Source: an uncultured Desulfobulbaceae bacterium | Lineage (GTDB): Bacteria > Desulfobacterota > Desulfobulbia > Desulfobulbales > Desulfobulbaceae | NCBI GenBank assembly: GCA_947260045.1 | Contig: CAMYOP010000019.1 | Span: 1 to 20,041, forward strand | Length of the DNA: 20,041 nt | Direction: 5' to 3' | Shown: piece after piece, positions 1-8,199 of the stretch | Layout of the letters: each line of letters begins with the position of its first letter | Position numbering within the stretch: position 1 is the first letter of the stretch | Translations under genes and position numbers: made by a program | Notes under the pieces: model-generated | Seen by the model: only the letters and a program-made list of their open reading frames with translations | Database searches by the model: none | What the model was told of the DNA's origin: nothing

Positions 1-33
1 TATCTGTTTTGTAAGATTGACAGAATACCGTAA

Positions 34-73
34 TTTTAGCTCATTTTAGTTCATTTTATATTTTAGCTCATTT
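34..73. repeat. Three direct copies of TTTTAGYTCATTT
   Basis: Copies of TTTTAGCTCATTT lie at 34-46 and 61-73, with a one-base variant (TTTTAGTTCATTT) at 44-56. They sit about 160 bp upstream of the DMT permease. Direct repeats of this size next to a gene can be regulator binding sites, but nothing shows which protein would bind, and the stretch is very AT-rich, so part of the similarity may be low complexity. A TTGACA at 17-22 has no convincing -10 at the right distance. Nothing else is recognisable in 1-233. Confidence 0.3.
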
Positions 74-233
74 ACTTAATCCGCACTATAAGCCGTGAAA
101 TTGAATTAGAATAATTAATAAATATAACCATAATGCTTGTAAATTCCAACGAGAAGCGTTACCAGCATGGTTTTGTAATATTCTTTATTATAGAAAGAAA
201 ATCATTTTTACAGTCCATACTACTTACTAATCC

Positions 234-1157
234 ATGCCTCTTTCCCAAATTAAAAAATTTCTCTCTTCAACTGTTTTTTTGGCCATACTTGCCTGTTTGT
301 TATGGTCCACAGCATTTGCTGCCATAAAAATAGGACTCAGGTATTCAGAACCTTTTTCCTTTGCTGGTCTCAGGTTCATGCTTTCTGGTTTGCTTCTGGC
401 TCCTTTCTGGTTGCTGGGTGGAATTCCACTGGCAACTCTGCGTGCTAACTGGCGATTAATTCTACTTGTCTCATTTTTCCAGACCTTTGTTTTGTATGGG
501 CTTTTTTATTTTGGCATTACCCTGATATCAGGGGCCATGGCTGCCATTATCATTGGTGTATCACCACTGACCACTGCAATTGTCGCCCATCTCTTCATCC
601 GAGGCGATTCTATGACTGTATCAAAAATAGGAAGTCTTTGTCTTGGTATCTTTGGGATCATTATTCTTAGCATCAGTCGTTATCCCTGGCAGTCTATGGA
701 AGGTTTTAAGGAATTTGGCGGTATACTGATACTGCTTGTCGCCACCATTTCAAGTGCCTATGGCAATATTCTCGTCTCTCAAAAGAAAACCGACATAGAT
801 CCTGTCATGCTTAATTCCATCCAACTGTTTACAGGTGGTCTTTTTCTGTTTTTCTTATCAATACCCATGGAGGGCTTTTCTTTGCATATTTTACCAGCGC
901 CCTATTACGGAGCACTATTATGGCTTGCGGCACTGTCAGCCATTTCTTTTTCTCTTTGGTTTATTTTACTACAGCGTCCAAAGGTGAAGGTATCAGCTTT
1001 GAATATTTGGAAATTCGTCATTCCTGTTTTTGGTGCAATTATCAGCTGGATTATTTTGCCAGATGAAAGTCCAACTATCCCTGCTGTTGTCGGTATGCTC
1101 TGTATAGGTGTTTCTATTATTTTCTATAATTTGAGAGCAGAGCAAGAACTTGGGTAA
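234..1157 (+). CDS. EamA/DMT-superfamily permease
   Basis: A 307-aa inner-membrane protein made almost entirely of hydrophobic helices, about ten in number, arranged as two EamA-like halves (roughly residues 10-145 and 160-300). This is the usual size and layout of drug/metabolite transporter family members, which export or import small metabolites such as amino acids; the substrate cannot be read from the sequence. The first half starts with the typical pattern LLWSTAFAAIKIGL, followed by the conserved PFSFAGLRF stretch after helix 1. The ATG used is the first possible one, because an in-frame stop lies at 228-230, but no Shine-Dalgarno sequence precedes it, so expression may be weak or the transcript leaderless. 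It stands alone: 122 bp separate it from the following ATPase gene. The family call is firm and the function open. Confidence 0.85.
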   Translation: MPLSQIKKFLSSTVFLAILACLLWSTAFAAIKIGLRYSEPFSFAGLRFMLSGLLLAPFWLLGGIPLATLRANWRLILLVSFFQTFVLYGLFYFGITLISGAMAAIIIGVSPLTTAIVAHLFIRGDSMTVSKIGSLCLGIFGIIILSISRYPWQSMEGFKEFGGILILLVATISSAYGNILVSQKKTDIDPVMLNSIQLFTGGLFLFFLSIPMEGFSLHILPAPYYGALLWLAALSAISFSLWFILLQRPKVKVSALNIWKFVIPVFGAIISWIILPDESPTIPAVVGMLCIGVSIIFYNLRAEQELG

Positions 1158-1279
1158 GCGTAAACGTTACAGGTAATGATTTTTTTGGAAAAATAGCAAA
1201 AAAATATCCATGTTTGTTCTTCTTTTCATAAGGTATGATTGCCACACATTAAAAATGTTTTTATTATAATGAGGTTTGT

Positions 1280-3169
1280 TTGAATTTAATCAGTTTGCAA
1301 AATATTGATATCAGCTTTGGTGGTTTGCCAGTTCTTGCTGATGCTGAACTACATATTGAAAAAGGTGAAAAGATCTGTCTCATTGGGCGAAACGGTGAGG
1401 GCAAATCCACCTTGTTGAAAATTATTGAAGGTTCTTTGCAGCCTGATGGTGGTAAAATTCAACGTAGTTCAGGTCTTAAAACAGCCTTACTCTCTCAGGA
1501 ATTTGATTTGACAGATGCTGGAACAATTTTTGAGGTTGTCTCTGCTGGCCTTGGAGATCTTACAGATTTATTGACCCGTCATCATGCCATCAGTCAAGAA
1601 CTGACAGAAAATTCCCCGTCTGAACTCATGACAGAGCTGCAGCAGGTTGAAGACAAACTTGAACATTGTGGCGGATGGCAGGCACAACAGCGGGTAGAAA
1701 CTATCCTGTCAAAACTTGAGCTTTCACCTGACCTTGCTTTTAATAATTTGTCTGGCGGGTTTAAAAAGAGAGTGATGCTTGCCCAGGCGCTTGTGAAAGA
1801 TCCTGATATTCTACTCCTGGACGAACCTACAAATCACCTTGACCTCGCCTCCATTGCCTGGCTTGAACAATTTCTTCTTAATTCTGAGTATACTTTGGTT
1901 TTTATTACCCATGACAGGTTTCTTGCTGATAAAATCGCCACTAGAATTTTAGATCTGGATCGTGGTCGCCTTACAAGCTGGCCTGGAAATATGAGGCAGT
2001 ATCTCCAGAAAAAAGATGAAGTACTCGAAATAGAGGCCCTTCATGCCAAAAAGTTTGATAAAAAGCTCTCCCAGGAAGAAAAATGGATTCGTCAGGGGAT
2101 TAAAGCAAGGCGCACCAGAAATGAAGGTCGGGTTCGGGAATTACTGGAACTGCGCAGTAAAAGAAAAGAACGCCGTGAAAAAAGTGTCAGGGCAAACATT
2201 CAGATTACTGAAGGAGAAAGTTCAGGTAAAATTGTTGCCCGCGCTAAAAATATTTCCTTTCAATATGAAGGATCTCCTTTGATTGATAATTTTTCTACAA
2301 CTATTTTCAGAGGTGACAGGGTCGGTATTATTGGACCAAATGGCTGTGGTAAAACCACTTTACTCAAAATTTTATTGGGGAAATTGCAACAGGATACAGG
2401 CACTGTAGATTTGGGAGTGAACCTTAATATTGCCTATTTTGATCAGCTGCGCATGCAGCTCGATGAAGAAAAATCCGTTGCTGATAATGTTGGTGAAGGC
2501 AAGGAAATAATAACAGTTAATGGCAGGAACAAACACATACTTGGCTATTTGAAAGATTTTTTGTTCACACCGGATCGTGCACGATCACCTGTTAAAATTC
2601 TTTCTGGTGGTGAACGAAACAGGCTACTCTTGGCCAAACTCTTTACAAAACCTGCAAATGTCCTAGTCCTGGATGAACCGACCAATGATCTCGATGTTGA
2701 AACGCTGGAATTATTAGAGGAAATTACCCTTCAGTTTAAAGGGACTGTTCTGCTAGTCAGCCATGACAGGGCTTTTTTAAATAATGTTGTAACCAATTGC
2801 CTGGTCTTTGAAGGAAACGGTACTGTGCAGGAATATGCCGGAGGCTATGACGACTGGCTCATGCAGAAAAAGTCGGAGGAAGTTCATTCCTCTGTAGTAA
2901 AAGAGAAAAAGAGTAAAAAGAAAAAAAGTTCTGAGAAGATAAGAAAATTAAATTTTAAAGAAAAGTTTGAGCTGGAAGAACTGCCCATAAGCATAGAAAA
3001 AATGGAAAAGGAGCAGGAAGAAATTTTTGCACTCATGGCTGATCCCGCTTTTTACCAGGAAAGTGGTGAAAAAGTATCTTCTGTAAAAAAGAGGTCAGAG
3101 GAACTTGAAAAAATGCTGGAACAGGCTTTTTCCCGCTGGGAGGAACTGGAATCTATCCAGAATTTGTAA
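1280..3169 (+). CDS. uup: ABC-F family ATPase, Uup-like
   Basis: A soluble 629-aa protein with two ABC ATPase domains and no membrane segment, as in the ABC-F family of ribosome-associated ATPases. Domain 1 has Walker A GRNGEGKS at 36-43, signature LSGGF at 157-161 and Walker B with DEPTNHLD at 181-188. Domain 2 has Walker A GPNGCGKT at 352-359, LSGGE at 441-445 and DEPTNDLD at 465-472. A charged linker at about 245-310 matches the ABC-F signature region, and a C-terminal Lys-rich coiled coil (about 535-629) is the extension typical of Uup. The start is TTG at 1280, supported by GAGG at 1271-1274; the ATG at 1269 runs into a stop after four codons. Uup homologues act on ribosomes and affect transposon precise excision in E. 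coli; the precise role here is inferred from family membership. Confidence 0.9.
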   Translation: MNLISLQNIDISFGGLPVLADAELHIEKGEKICLIGRNGEGKSTLLKIIEGSLQPDGGKIQRSSGLKTALLSQEFDLTDAGTIFEVVSAGLGDLTDLLTRHHAISQELTENSPSELMTELQQVEDKLEHCGGWQAQQRVETILSKLELSPDLAFNNLSGGFKKRVMLAQALVKDPDILLLDEPTNHLDLASIAWLEQFLLNSEYTLVFITHDRFLADKIATRILDLDRGRLTSWPGNMRQYLQKKDEVLEIEALHAKKFDKKLSQEEKWIRQGIKARRTRNEGRVRELLELRSKRKERREKSVRANIQITEGESSGKIVARAKNISFQYEGSPLIDNFSTTIFRGDRVGIIGPNGCGKTTLLKILLGKLQQDTGTVDLGVNLNIAYFDQLRMQLDEEKSVADNVGEGKEIITVNGRNKHILGYLKDFLFTPDRARSPVKILSGGERNRLLLAKLFTKPANVLVLDEPTNDLDVETLELLEEITLQFKGTVLLVSHDRAFLNNVVTNCLVFEGNGTVQEYAGGYDDWLMQKKSEEVHSSVVKEKKSKKKKSSEKIRKLNFKEKFELEELPISIEKMEKEQEEIFALMADPAFYQESGEKVSSVKKRSEELEKMLEQAFSRWEELESIQNL

Positions 3170-3242
3170 GGTTGAGGAAGGTGAGGCGGGTAACTCTACA
3201 AGAACATTTCATTAGCAATGTCTCAGGTGTGATAAGATGCAA

Positions 3243-3452
3243 TTAGTCAGTCACCTGATAAGTTTCCCCATTAAAGAGAACAATATCGCCTGGGCGAAGT
3301 TTTTTCCCTCTGCGGGTTTCAATTTCATTATTAACTTCCACCTCGCCATTCTGGATAAAGAATTTTGCTTCAGTTCCGCTGCCAACTGTGTTTGCAAGTT
3401 TTAAAAACTGGGAAAGTTTGATGAATTCTGTGTTTATTTTAATCTGTTCCAT
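3243..3452 (-). CDS. Small S4-domain RNA-binding protein (YaaA/YbcJ type)
   Basis: A 69-aa protein that is essentially one S4 RNA-binding domain: the FLKLANTVGSGTEAKFFIQNGEV segment (about 16-38) followed by VNNEIETRRGKKLRPGDIV (about 40-58). This corresponds to the short free-standing S4 proteins called YaaA in Bacillus and YbcJ in E. coli. Such proteins are thought to bind rRNA or tRNA and some are linked to ribosome assembly; the RNA partner here is unknown. It is divergent from the TraR/DksA-like gene, with about 90 bp between the two start codons, so the two promoters share that spacer. The stop lies 73 bp from the convergent ABC-F gene; no clear terminator was found between them. Confidence 0.8.
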   Translation of the reverse strand: MEQIKINTEFIKLSQFLKLANTVGSGTEAKFFIQNGEVEVNNEIETRRGKKLRPGDIVLFNGETYQVTD

Positions 3453-3542
3453 ATTCCTACGAGAGTAGAGTTAAGGCTTACGTTATGGGCTGAGTCCATT
3501 TTTGAGACTCCATTTAACGAAGCAAAGAGGAGGTTGCAGCAA

Positions 3543-3875
3543 TTGACTCCAGCGGAAAAGAAACAAATAAAGCAAAAAATTGAAAGTGAAATCAGCGAAA
3601 CCGAGGAAGATATCCTATCACTCGAGGAACGGGTTAAGCCTGTTTCGCCTGATAGTGCCATAGGCCGCCTGTCCAGAATGGATGCCATAGGCAACCTCAA
3701 CATAAACAAGGCCTCTCTGTCCCAGGCGAAACAGAAACTCATACAATTAAAAGCTGCTCTTGAACGGATTGATGATCCAGAATTTGGTATATGCAGGGAG
3801 TGCGAAGAGCCAATCCCCCTGGGAAGAATTTTGATTATGCCAGGGAGCATTTTATGTGTGCGCTGTGCTCAGTAA
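3543..3875 (+). CDS. TraR/DksA-family zinc-finger protein
   Basis: A protein of about 110 aa with an N-terminal helical hairpin (about 1-75) and a C-terminal four-cysteine zinc finger: C84-x2-C87, 17 residues, C105-x2-C108. The segment GRLSRMDAIGN near the hairpin tip matches the family and holds one acidic tip residue (Asp47). DksA-type proteins enter the RNA polymerase secondary channel and tune initiation with ppGpp; short TraR-like members may work without ppGpp. Whether this one does either is not known. The reading frame is open from a TTG at 3534, but that codon directly touches the strong AGGAGG at 3528-3533. TTG at 3543 has a normal 9-nt spacing and is preferred; no in-frame ATG exists upstream. 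Confidence 0.82.
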   Translation: MTPAEKKQIKQKIESEISETEEDILSLEERVKPVSPDSAIGRLSRMDAIGNLNINKASLSQAKQKLIQLKAALERIDDPEFGICRECEEPIPLGRILIMPGSILCVRCAQ

Positions 3876-4044
3876 TTCTAAATTATGACTTTTTATAATG
3901 TAGAAATTGAGACATGATCTGATAAATTTGATTTCTGATTTATACCTTACCAGAGGGATATAGTGTTGGGTCTGATCCAGGCTTTCATGAACTATATAGA
4001 GCCAGAAGACCTCAGCGAGCTGTCGCAAAATTATGTAAATAGCG

Positions 4045-4081
4045 AAGGAAAAGAAAAGCCGAACTTCTAATTAAGTCCGGC
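4045..4081 (-). terminator. Terminator of the rubredoxin gene
   Basis: The arms GCCGAACTT (4058-4066) and AAGTCCGGC (4073-4081) pair with one A/C mismatch around a 6-nt loop. Read on the minus strand the stem is followed by TTTTCTTTTCC, a U-rich tail. It lies 60 bp past the rubredoxin stop codon, the expected place for an intrinsic terminator. Confidence 0.6.
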
Positions 4082-4140
4082 ATCATGGAAAAAGTGTAAT
4101 AAATTTTATTGCTGCGTTTTAAATGATGATCCTCAAAGGT

Positions 4141-4350
4141 TTAAATTCCCTCTGCCACTACTGAACCAGGACCAGCCAGAGGTCTGAAAGTTTTTTTAGA
4201 AGAACCACAATAGGGACATTCCCAGTCGTCCGGTAAATCGTTGAACGCTGTGCTAGGTGGTGTATTTGTCTTTGGTTCACCCTTGTCAGGATCATATACA
4301 TATCCGCAATTGCTTACCTGGCACTGGTACATGTCTTTTGGAGCAGCCAT
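4141..4350 (-). CDS. Type II rubredoxin (CX4C variant)
   Basis: A 69-aa soluble electron carrier. It has the rubredoxin hallmarks CGYVYDPDKGEP (15-26), the DLPDDWECPYCG segment (38-49) and a conserved aromatic set (Tyr17, Tyr19, Trp43). The four iron ligands are Cys10, Cys15, Cys45 and Cys48. The first pair is spaced C-x4-C instead of the common C-x2-C; this insertion defines the type II rubredoxin described from Desulfovibrio desulfuricans. There is also an extended C-terminal tail of about 13 residues after the usual end. Rubredoxins pass single electrons, in sulfate reducers often to oxygen- or NO-detoxifying enzymes; the partner here is not visible. A strong GGGAGG lies 6 nt before the ATG. 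It is a single-gene unit with its own terminator. Confidence 0.93.
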   Translation of the reverse strand: MAAPKDMYQCQVSNCGYVYDPDKGEPKTNTPPSTAFNDLPDDWECPYCGSSKKTFRPLAGPGSVVAEGI

Positions 4351-4434
4351 TTCATACCTCCCTTAAAATGATTAGCCTTCTTGTGTAGATGAGAGTAAAA
4401 TCCAATATCATTAATTATGTCAAGTAAACAACCT

Positions 4435-4518
4435 CTATCCAAGTTTGGAAAAATCCATTTTCATGGCATGGAGATCGATACCGCAATAATATTGATGCTG
4501 TTTGGTGTAGAATTTCAT
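4435..4518 (-). pseudogene. Truncated IS110-family transposase (N-terminal stub)
   Basis: Starting at ATG 4518 the reading frame gives 27 residues, beginning MKFYTKQHQYYCGIDLHA, then a stop at 4435-4437. The CGIDLHA stretch is the conserved N-terminal block of IS110 DEDD transposases and holds the first catalytic aspartate. After residue 18 the sequence leaves the family pattern, so more than 90% of the protein is gone. A strong AAGGAGG lies 7 nt before the start, so the stub could still be translated, but it cannot be active. Confidence 0.65.
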
Positions 4519-4532
4519 GATATGGCCTCCTT

Positions 4533-4740
4533 CGGGTGTGAGGATTAATGAAAGTGGGGACTTCCATTATACTTCCTTCATCTGAAGAAAGGCCATAATT
4601 AGTATCAAAGGTATTCACCTGACCCGCAACCCTACCGCTTTTTGAGGTAGGTTCAAGTTTATTGCTTCTCGCAGAGTTGGCAGCCAACGTCACACCGGGC
4701 GGATAATAACGGAAGATTCGGCGGCGAGAATACTCACGAT
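4533..4740 (-). ncRNA. Possible relic bridge-RNA region of the IS110 element
   Basis: In IS110-group elements the non-coding DNA upstream of the transposase encodes the bridge RNA that pairs with target and donor DNA. Here that stretch holds two clear hairpins: CCTACC (4631-4636) with GGTAGG (4646-4651) around a 9-nt loop, and GTTGG (4676-4680) with CCAAC (4684-4688) around CAG. Length (about 210 nt) and position fit. The ends of the RNA, the guide loops and whether it is still transcribed are not established; the call rests on position and structure only. Confidence 0.35.
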
Positions 4741-4866
4741 GGATCAAGAAGTAGTAATTTGATAATTATGTAAGATATTCTAAAGGATTATTAAAAAAAT
4801 GAAAAGTTAAATTGGATGGCGATTATCAACAAATAGAAGAAACTGAGAAGTTTGATTTTTCAAGAT

Positions 4867-4881
4867 GGTGATAACATCACC
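4867..4881. promoter_or_regulatory. Perfect 6-3-6 inverted repeat upstream of the symporter
   Basis: GGTGAT-AAC-ATCACC is a perfect palindrome ending 23 bp before the symporter ATG. It could be an operator for a dimeric regulator or a small hairpin in the leader. No protein can be assigned. Confidence 0.3.
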
Positions 4882-4904
4882 TCAAACATTACAAGTGGAT
4901 TGCC

Positions 4905-6287
4905 ATGGTTTCTGCAGATATTATCATGATCGGGTTTTACTTGTTGTTGATTGTCGGAATAGGTCTTTACAGAGGTAAAACAATCCAGACTGACTGCGAG
5001 TTTGCTATTGCTGGAAGAAATGTGTCTATACACTTGATTGGTTTTTCAGCATTTGCTTCTTGGATCGGTTTGGCTGGAACCTTTGGGACTCCTGAAAATA
5101 TTTATAAATGCGGGATATCCGGTTCCTGGTGGTTTTTTTTCTGGTTTCCTGGAATATTGTTAATGGCTTATTTTTTAGCATTTCGCCTCAGAAAAAGACT
5201 TTTTGTAACAGTTCCAGAGCTCATTGCTGAGAAAACTTCAAAACAGATTGGATTGCTTGCTTCATTGCTGGTCTCATGGAATTACCTGGCTTGGGTTGCT
5301 GTTCAGGTGTTTGCATTAGGTCTTATTTTCTCGACCTTTACACCTTTAGATTCTACCACAGGTTCCATTCTTGCATTTTTAATTATGATTTCCTACGTTT
5401 TAAGTGGAGGATTCCGCTCTGTTGTTCGCACAGATTTGATTCAAGCTGCAATGATGATATTTTTTATTGTGGTATTAGCTCCATGTCTGATCCTGGCAAA
5501 TTACAATGTTAGTGAGATTTTCAGAAAGACCCAGAACATCCCAAATTTCTATACTCTCTTTGGTGGGGTCGATGGGAAAACTCTTTTTATTTGGTTTTTA
5601 AGTCTTTTCCCTGCCGCATTTATTGACCCGGGAGGATTGCAGCGGGTTTTTTCTGCAGAGAGGCCTGAAGTTGCTAGAAACGGGTTGTACTACAGTGCCA
5701 TCTTGTACGTAATCTTTGGGGTTGCCATAACGTTTCTTGGTGTTGCAGCAAAAGCTATTTTGCCTGATATAGAAGCAGCCAAGTCCATTCCATTATTGAT
5801 GGCACACATCCTGCCAACTGGCTTAAATGGGCTTATGGTTGCAACTTTTATAGGGATTGCGATGTCTACTGCCGATACGGCTTTACTTGTCGTTTCTAAT
5901 ACTATGCAAAGAGACATTTACTCGTCTTTCCGACCAAACATATCAGAGAAAGAACGTTTGGTGGTCAATCGTGTGCTTATTCTTGTTTTAGGTTTACTCG
6001 CCCTTCTTATTGCTCTACGGGGGCAAGGTGTCGTTACAATTCTAATCTATGGGTTTTCTCTATACGTGCCGGGCCTTCTTCTGCCAGTGATTGCGGCATC
6101 TTTTGAGTGGAACATTCCTCCCTGGGCTATACTATGGACGATTCTATCTGGAGTTATTTCATCTGTCGTCTGGCTCTACCTTGGAGAACCTGTAATTCCG
6201 GCAATTGCTATAGGACTAATGACATCAGGAGTGCCCTTCTTCGCAGGTTTTTTATTACGAAATAAAACACCCATTGAGATAGTTTAG
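4905..6287 (+). CDS. Sodium:solute symporter (SSS family)
   Basis: A 460-aa integral membrane protein with about 12-13 hydrophobic helices. It shows the family patterns SGGFRSVVRTDLIQAAMM (about residues 167-184) and the late GIAMSTADTALLVVSNTMQRDIY stretch (about 317-339), typical of the sodium solute symporter family (PutP, PanF and similar). Members import organic acids, amino acids, vitamins or urea with Na+; the substrate is not predictable from sequence alone. The ATG at 4905 follows a GTGGA-like Shine-Dalgarno element. The stop is only 7 nt from the start of a hybrid histidine kinase, so the two genes are surely co-transcribed. In CbrA-type sensors an SSS transporter is fused to a PAS-kinase module, which suggests that this transporter may pass a substrate signal to the neighbouring kinase. 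Confidence 0.9.
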   Translation: MVSADIIMIGFYLLLIVGIGLYRGKTIQTDCEFAIAGRNVSIHLIGFSAFASWIGLAGTFGTPENIYKCGISGSWWFFFWFPGILLMAYFLAFRLRKRLFVTVPELIAEKTSKQIGLLASLLVSWNYLAWVAVQVFALGLIFSTFTPLDSTTGSILAFLIMISYVLSGGFRSVVRTDLIQAAMMIFFIVVLAPCLILANYNVSEIFRKTQNIPNFYTLFGGVDGKTLFIWFLSLFPAAFIDPGGLQRVFSAERPEVARNGLYYSAILYVIFGVAITFLGVAAKAILPDIEAAKSIPLLMAHILPTGLNGLMVATFIGIAMSTADTALLVVSNTMQRDIYSSFRPNISEKERLVVNRVLILVLGLLALLIALRGQGVVTILIYGFSLYVPGLLLPVIAASFEWNIPPWAILWTILSGVISSVVWLYLGEPVIPAIAIGLMTSGVPFFAGFLLRNKTPIEIV

Positions 6288-6294
6288 AGGCGCA

Positions 6295-8199
6295 GTGCTT
6301 ATGGATATTGAGAAAAAATTTAGCAAACTAATCCAGGTATGCTTTGACGGTTATGCAACGCTGGATAAAGATGGGCATTTTGTGGAGTGTAATCCAGCTT
6401 ATTGTGAAATCACAGGTTACTCTCAAGAAGAACTCAAATCCTTGTCATATGAAGATATTACTCCTGCAGAATATGCAGAACTTGACAAATTGCAACTTGA
6501 ACTTTTGCTTAAGGATGGATCCTCGGATCTTTATGAAAAAGAATATATTCGGAATAACGGTGAAAGAATATTTGTAGAAATTCAATCGTACAAGATTACA
6601 GAGGAAAACGGGGGGATTGGAGGAACTTGGTCGTATGTCCGAAACATCACTGAGCGTAAAAAGACGACAGAGGAATTGCGCCTACAAAGTGAAATAATGA
6701 ACAGAATGTCGGAGGGCGTTTTTCTTGTTCGAATGGACGGGATTATTATTTATTGCAATCCGGCATTTGAGGAAATGTTTGGCTATAATCCTGGTGAAAT
6801 GATCGGGAAGCATGCTTCAATCGTAAACTATCCATCTGCAAAAAGCCCAGAGGAGATTGCAAGGGAAATTCTGGCTATCCTTGAAAAAGAAGGCTTTTGG
6901 CAGGGTGAAATTCAAAATGTCAAGAAAGACGGCACACCTTTCTGGTGTCATGCCAATGTTGTTACCTTTGTTCACTCCAAATATGGTAAAGTGTTGGTTT
7001 CTGTCCATAATGACATCACTCGACGTAAGCATGCCGAGGAGATGCAAGCCCACCTAAAGGAACGGCTGGCACAGGCTCAGAAAATGGAAGCCATCGGCAC
7101 CCTTGCCGGGGGGATCGCTCACGATTTCAACAATATTCTATCGGTGATTCTCGGCTACACAGAACTGGCCAAAGAAGATGCCCCTCCAGGAAGCAATTTC
7201 GCCAGTGACCTGGAAAAAGTCTTCGATGCTGGTAATCGTGCGAAAGACCTCGTTAAACAGATTCTTTCATTTAGCAGGCAAACAAACGTTGAACGAATCC
7301 CGATGCAGCTCCAATCGCTCGTCAAAGAAGTACTGAAGATGCTTCGATCATCTATCCCTACAACAATTGAAATAATTGATGTGCTTGACTCAAGATGCGG
7401 TGTTGTCCTCGCTGACCCTACCCAGGTGCACCAGATCCTGATGAACCTTTGTACCAACGCAAACCATGCTATGGAGGAATCCGGCGGGATCCTCAAAATT
7501 GAGCTGAAAGAAATTTGTATTAATCAAAACAGCCAGCAACCAGTATTGCATATCAAACCTGGCAGGTATGTAGAGCTAATTATTTCCGACACAGGTTTAG
7601 GTATAAATCCTGATCTGACTGCCAAAATATTCGAGCCCTATTTCACCACCAAAGGAATTGGCAAAGGAACAGGGATGGGGCTTGCTATTGTTCACGGTAT
7701 CATAACTGAATATGGAGGAACTATAAGCGTTGAAAGTGAATTGGGCAAAGGAACCACTTTTCATGTTTTTTTCCCCGTGATAGACCAGGAAGAATTGCAG
7801 GCTGTCAGGAAAACCGAAAAAACCCCCCGTGGAAGTGAGTATATACTCTTCATAGACGATGAGAAATTTCTGGCCCAAATGGGTGGAGACATGCTAGAGC
7901 GACTTGGCTATAGTGTGACAGTTAGGCAAAGTAGCCTTGACGCCCTCTCGACATTCCAAAACAATCCTGATGCATTTGACCTCATTATCACTGATCAGAC
8001 CATGCCTGGCATGACTGGTTCGGACCTGGCTCGGAGAATACTGCAGATAAGGCCAGACATCCCCATTATTCTCTGTACCGGATATAGTAACCTTATTGAC
8101 GAAGGTTCAGCAAAAGCTCTAGGAATTAAAGAGTTCGCTTTAAAACCGATCACTAAACAAACTATTGCTAAGCTGATCCGAAAGGTTTTGGATGACTAA
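6295..8199 (+). CDS. Hybrid sensor histidine kinase, PAS-PAS-HisKA-HATPase-REC
   Basis: A soluble 634-aa hybrid kinase without membrane segments. Order: PAS 1 (about 8-120), PAS 2 (about 130-245, ending NDITRRKHAEE), dimerisation domain with the phospho-acceptor His276 in GGIAHDFNNIL, ATPase domain with N-box MNLCTNANHAM (383-393), G1 SDTGLG (431-436) and G2 GTGMGLAIV (458-466), then a C-terminal receiver (about 515-632) with acidic pair Asp521/Asp522, phospho-acceptor Asp567 and Lys617. All key residues are present, so it should be active. GTG at 6295 sits 4 nt from AGAGG; the ATG at 6301 is an alternative 10 nt away. No output domain follows the receiver, so signal must go on to a phosphotransfer protein or another regulator, none of which is encoded beside it. 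It is co-transcribed with the symporter. Confidence 0.92.
   Translation: MLMDIEKKFSKLIQVCFDGYATLDKDGHFVECNPAYCEITGYSQEELKSLSYEDITPAEYAELDKLQLELLLKDGSSDLYEKEYIRNNGERIFVEIQSYKITEENGGIGGTWSYVRNITERKKTTEELRLQSEIMNRMSEGVFLVRMDGIIIYCNPAFEEMFGYNPGEMIGKHASIVNYPSAKSPEEIAREILAILEKEGFWQGEIQNVKKDGTPFWCHANVVTFVHSKYGKVLVSVHNDITRRKHAEEMQAHLKERLAQAQKMEAIGTLAGGIAHDFNNILSVILGYTELAKEDAPPGSNFASDLEKVFDAGNRAKDLVKQILSFSRQTNVERIPMQLQSLVKEVLKMLRSSIPTTIEIIDVLDSRCGVVLADPTQVHQILMNLCTNANHAMEESGGILKIELKEICINQNSQQPVLHIKPGRYVELIISDTGLGINPDLTAKIFEPYFTTKGIGKGTGMGLAIVHGIITEYGGTISVESELGKGTTFHVFFPVIDQEELQAVRKTEKTPRGSEYILFIDDEKFLAQMGGDMLERLGYSVTVRQSSLDALSTFQNNPDAFDLIITDQTMPGMTGSDLARRILQIRPDIPIILCTGYSNLIDEGSAKALGIKEFALKPITKQTIAKLIRKVLDD

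Larger units (their letters stand above)
4415..4745 (-). mobile_element. Remnant of an IS110-family insertion sequence (5' end)
   Basis: The minus strand carries the start of an IS110-type transposase behind a perfect AAGGAGG (4526-4532), preceded by about 220 bp of non-coding, hairpin-rich DNA, which is the normal arrangement of an IS110 left end. The rest of the transposase is missing: homology stops after about 20 codons. The outer boundaries are estimates; no terminal repeats are expected for this family and none were seen. The element may be a simple truncation or an internal deletion that kept both ends. Confidence 0.6.

Noticed and set aside
3963..4070. 35-codon plus-strand frame starting GTG behind AGAGGG, with an acidic protein-like sequence
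   Set aside because: Its last codons are the stem of the rubredoxin terminator and no family is recognised; it could be a small gene or fragment but is not supported enough to list.
4415..4747. 110-aa minus-strand open frame
   Set aside because: It covers the IS110 upstream region in the wrong frame; the real transposase start, with a good Shine-Dalgarno sequence, lies inside it in another frame.
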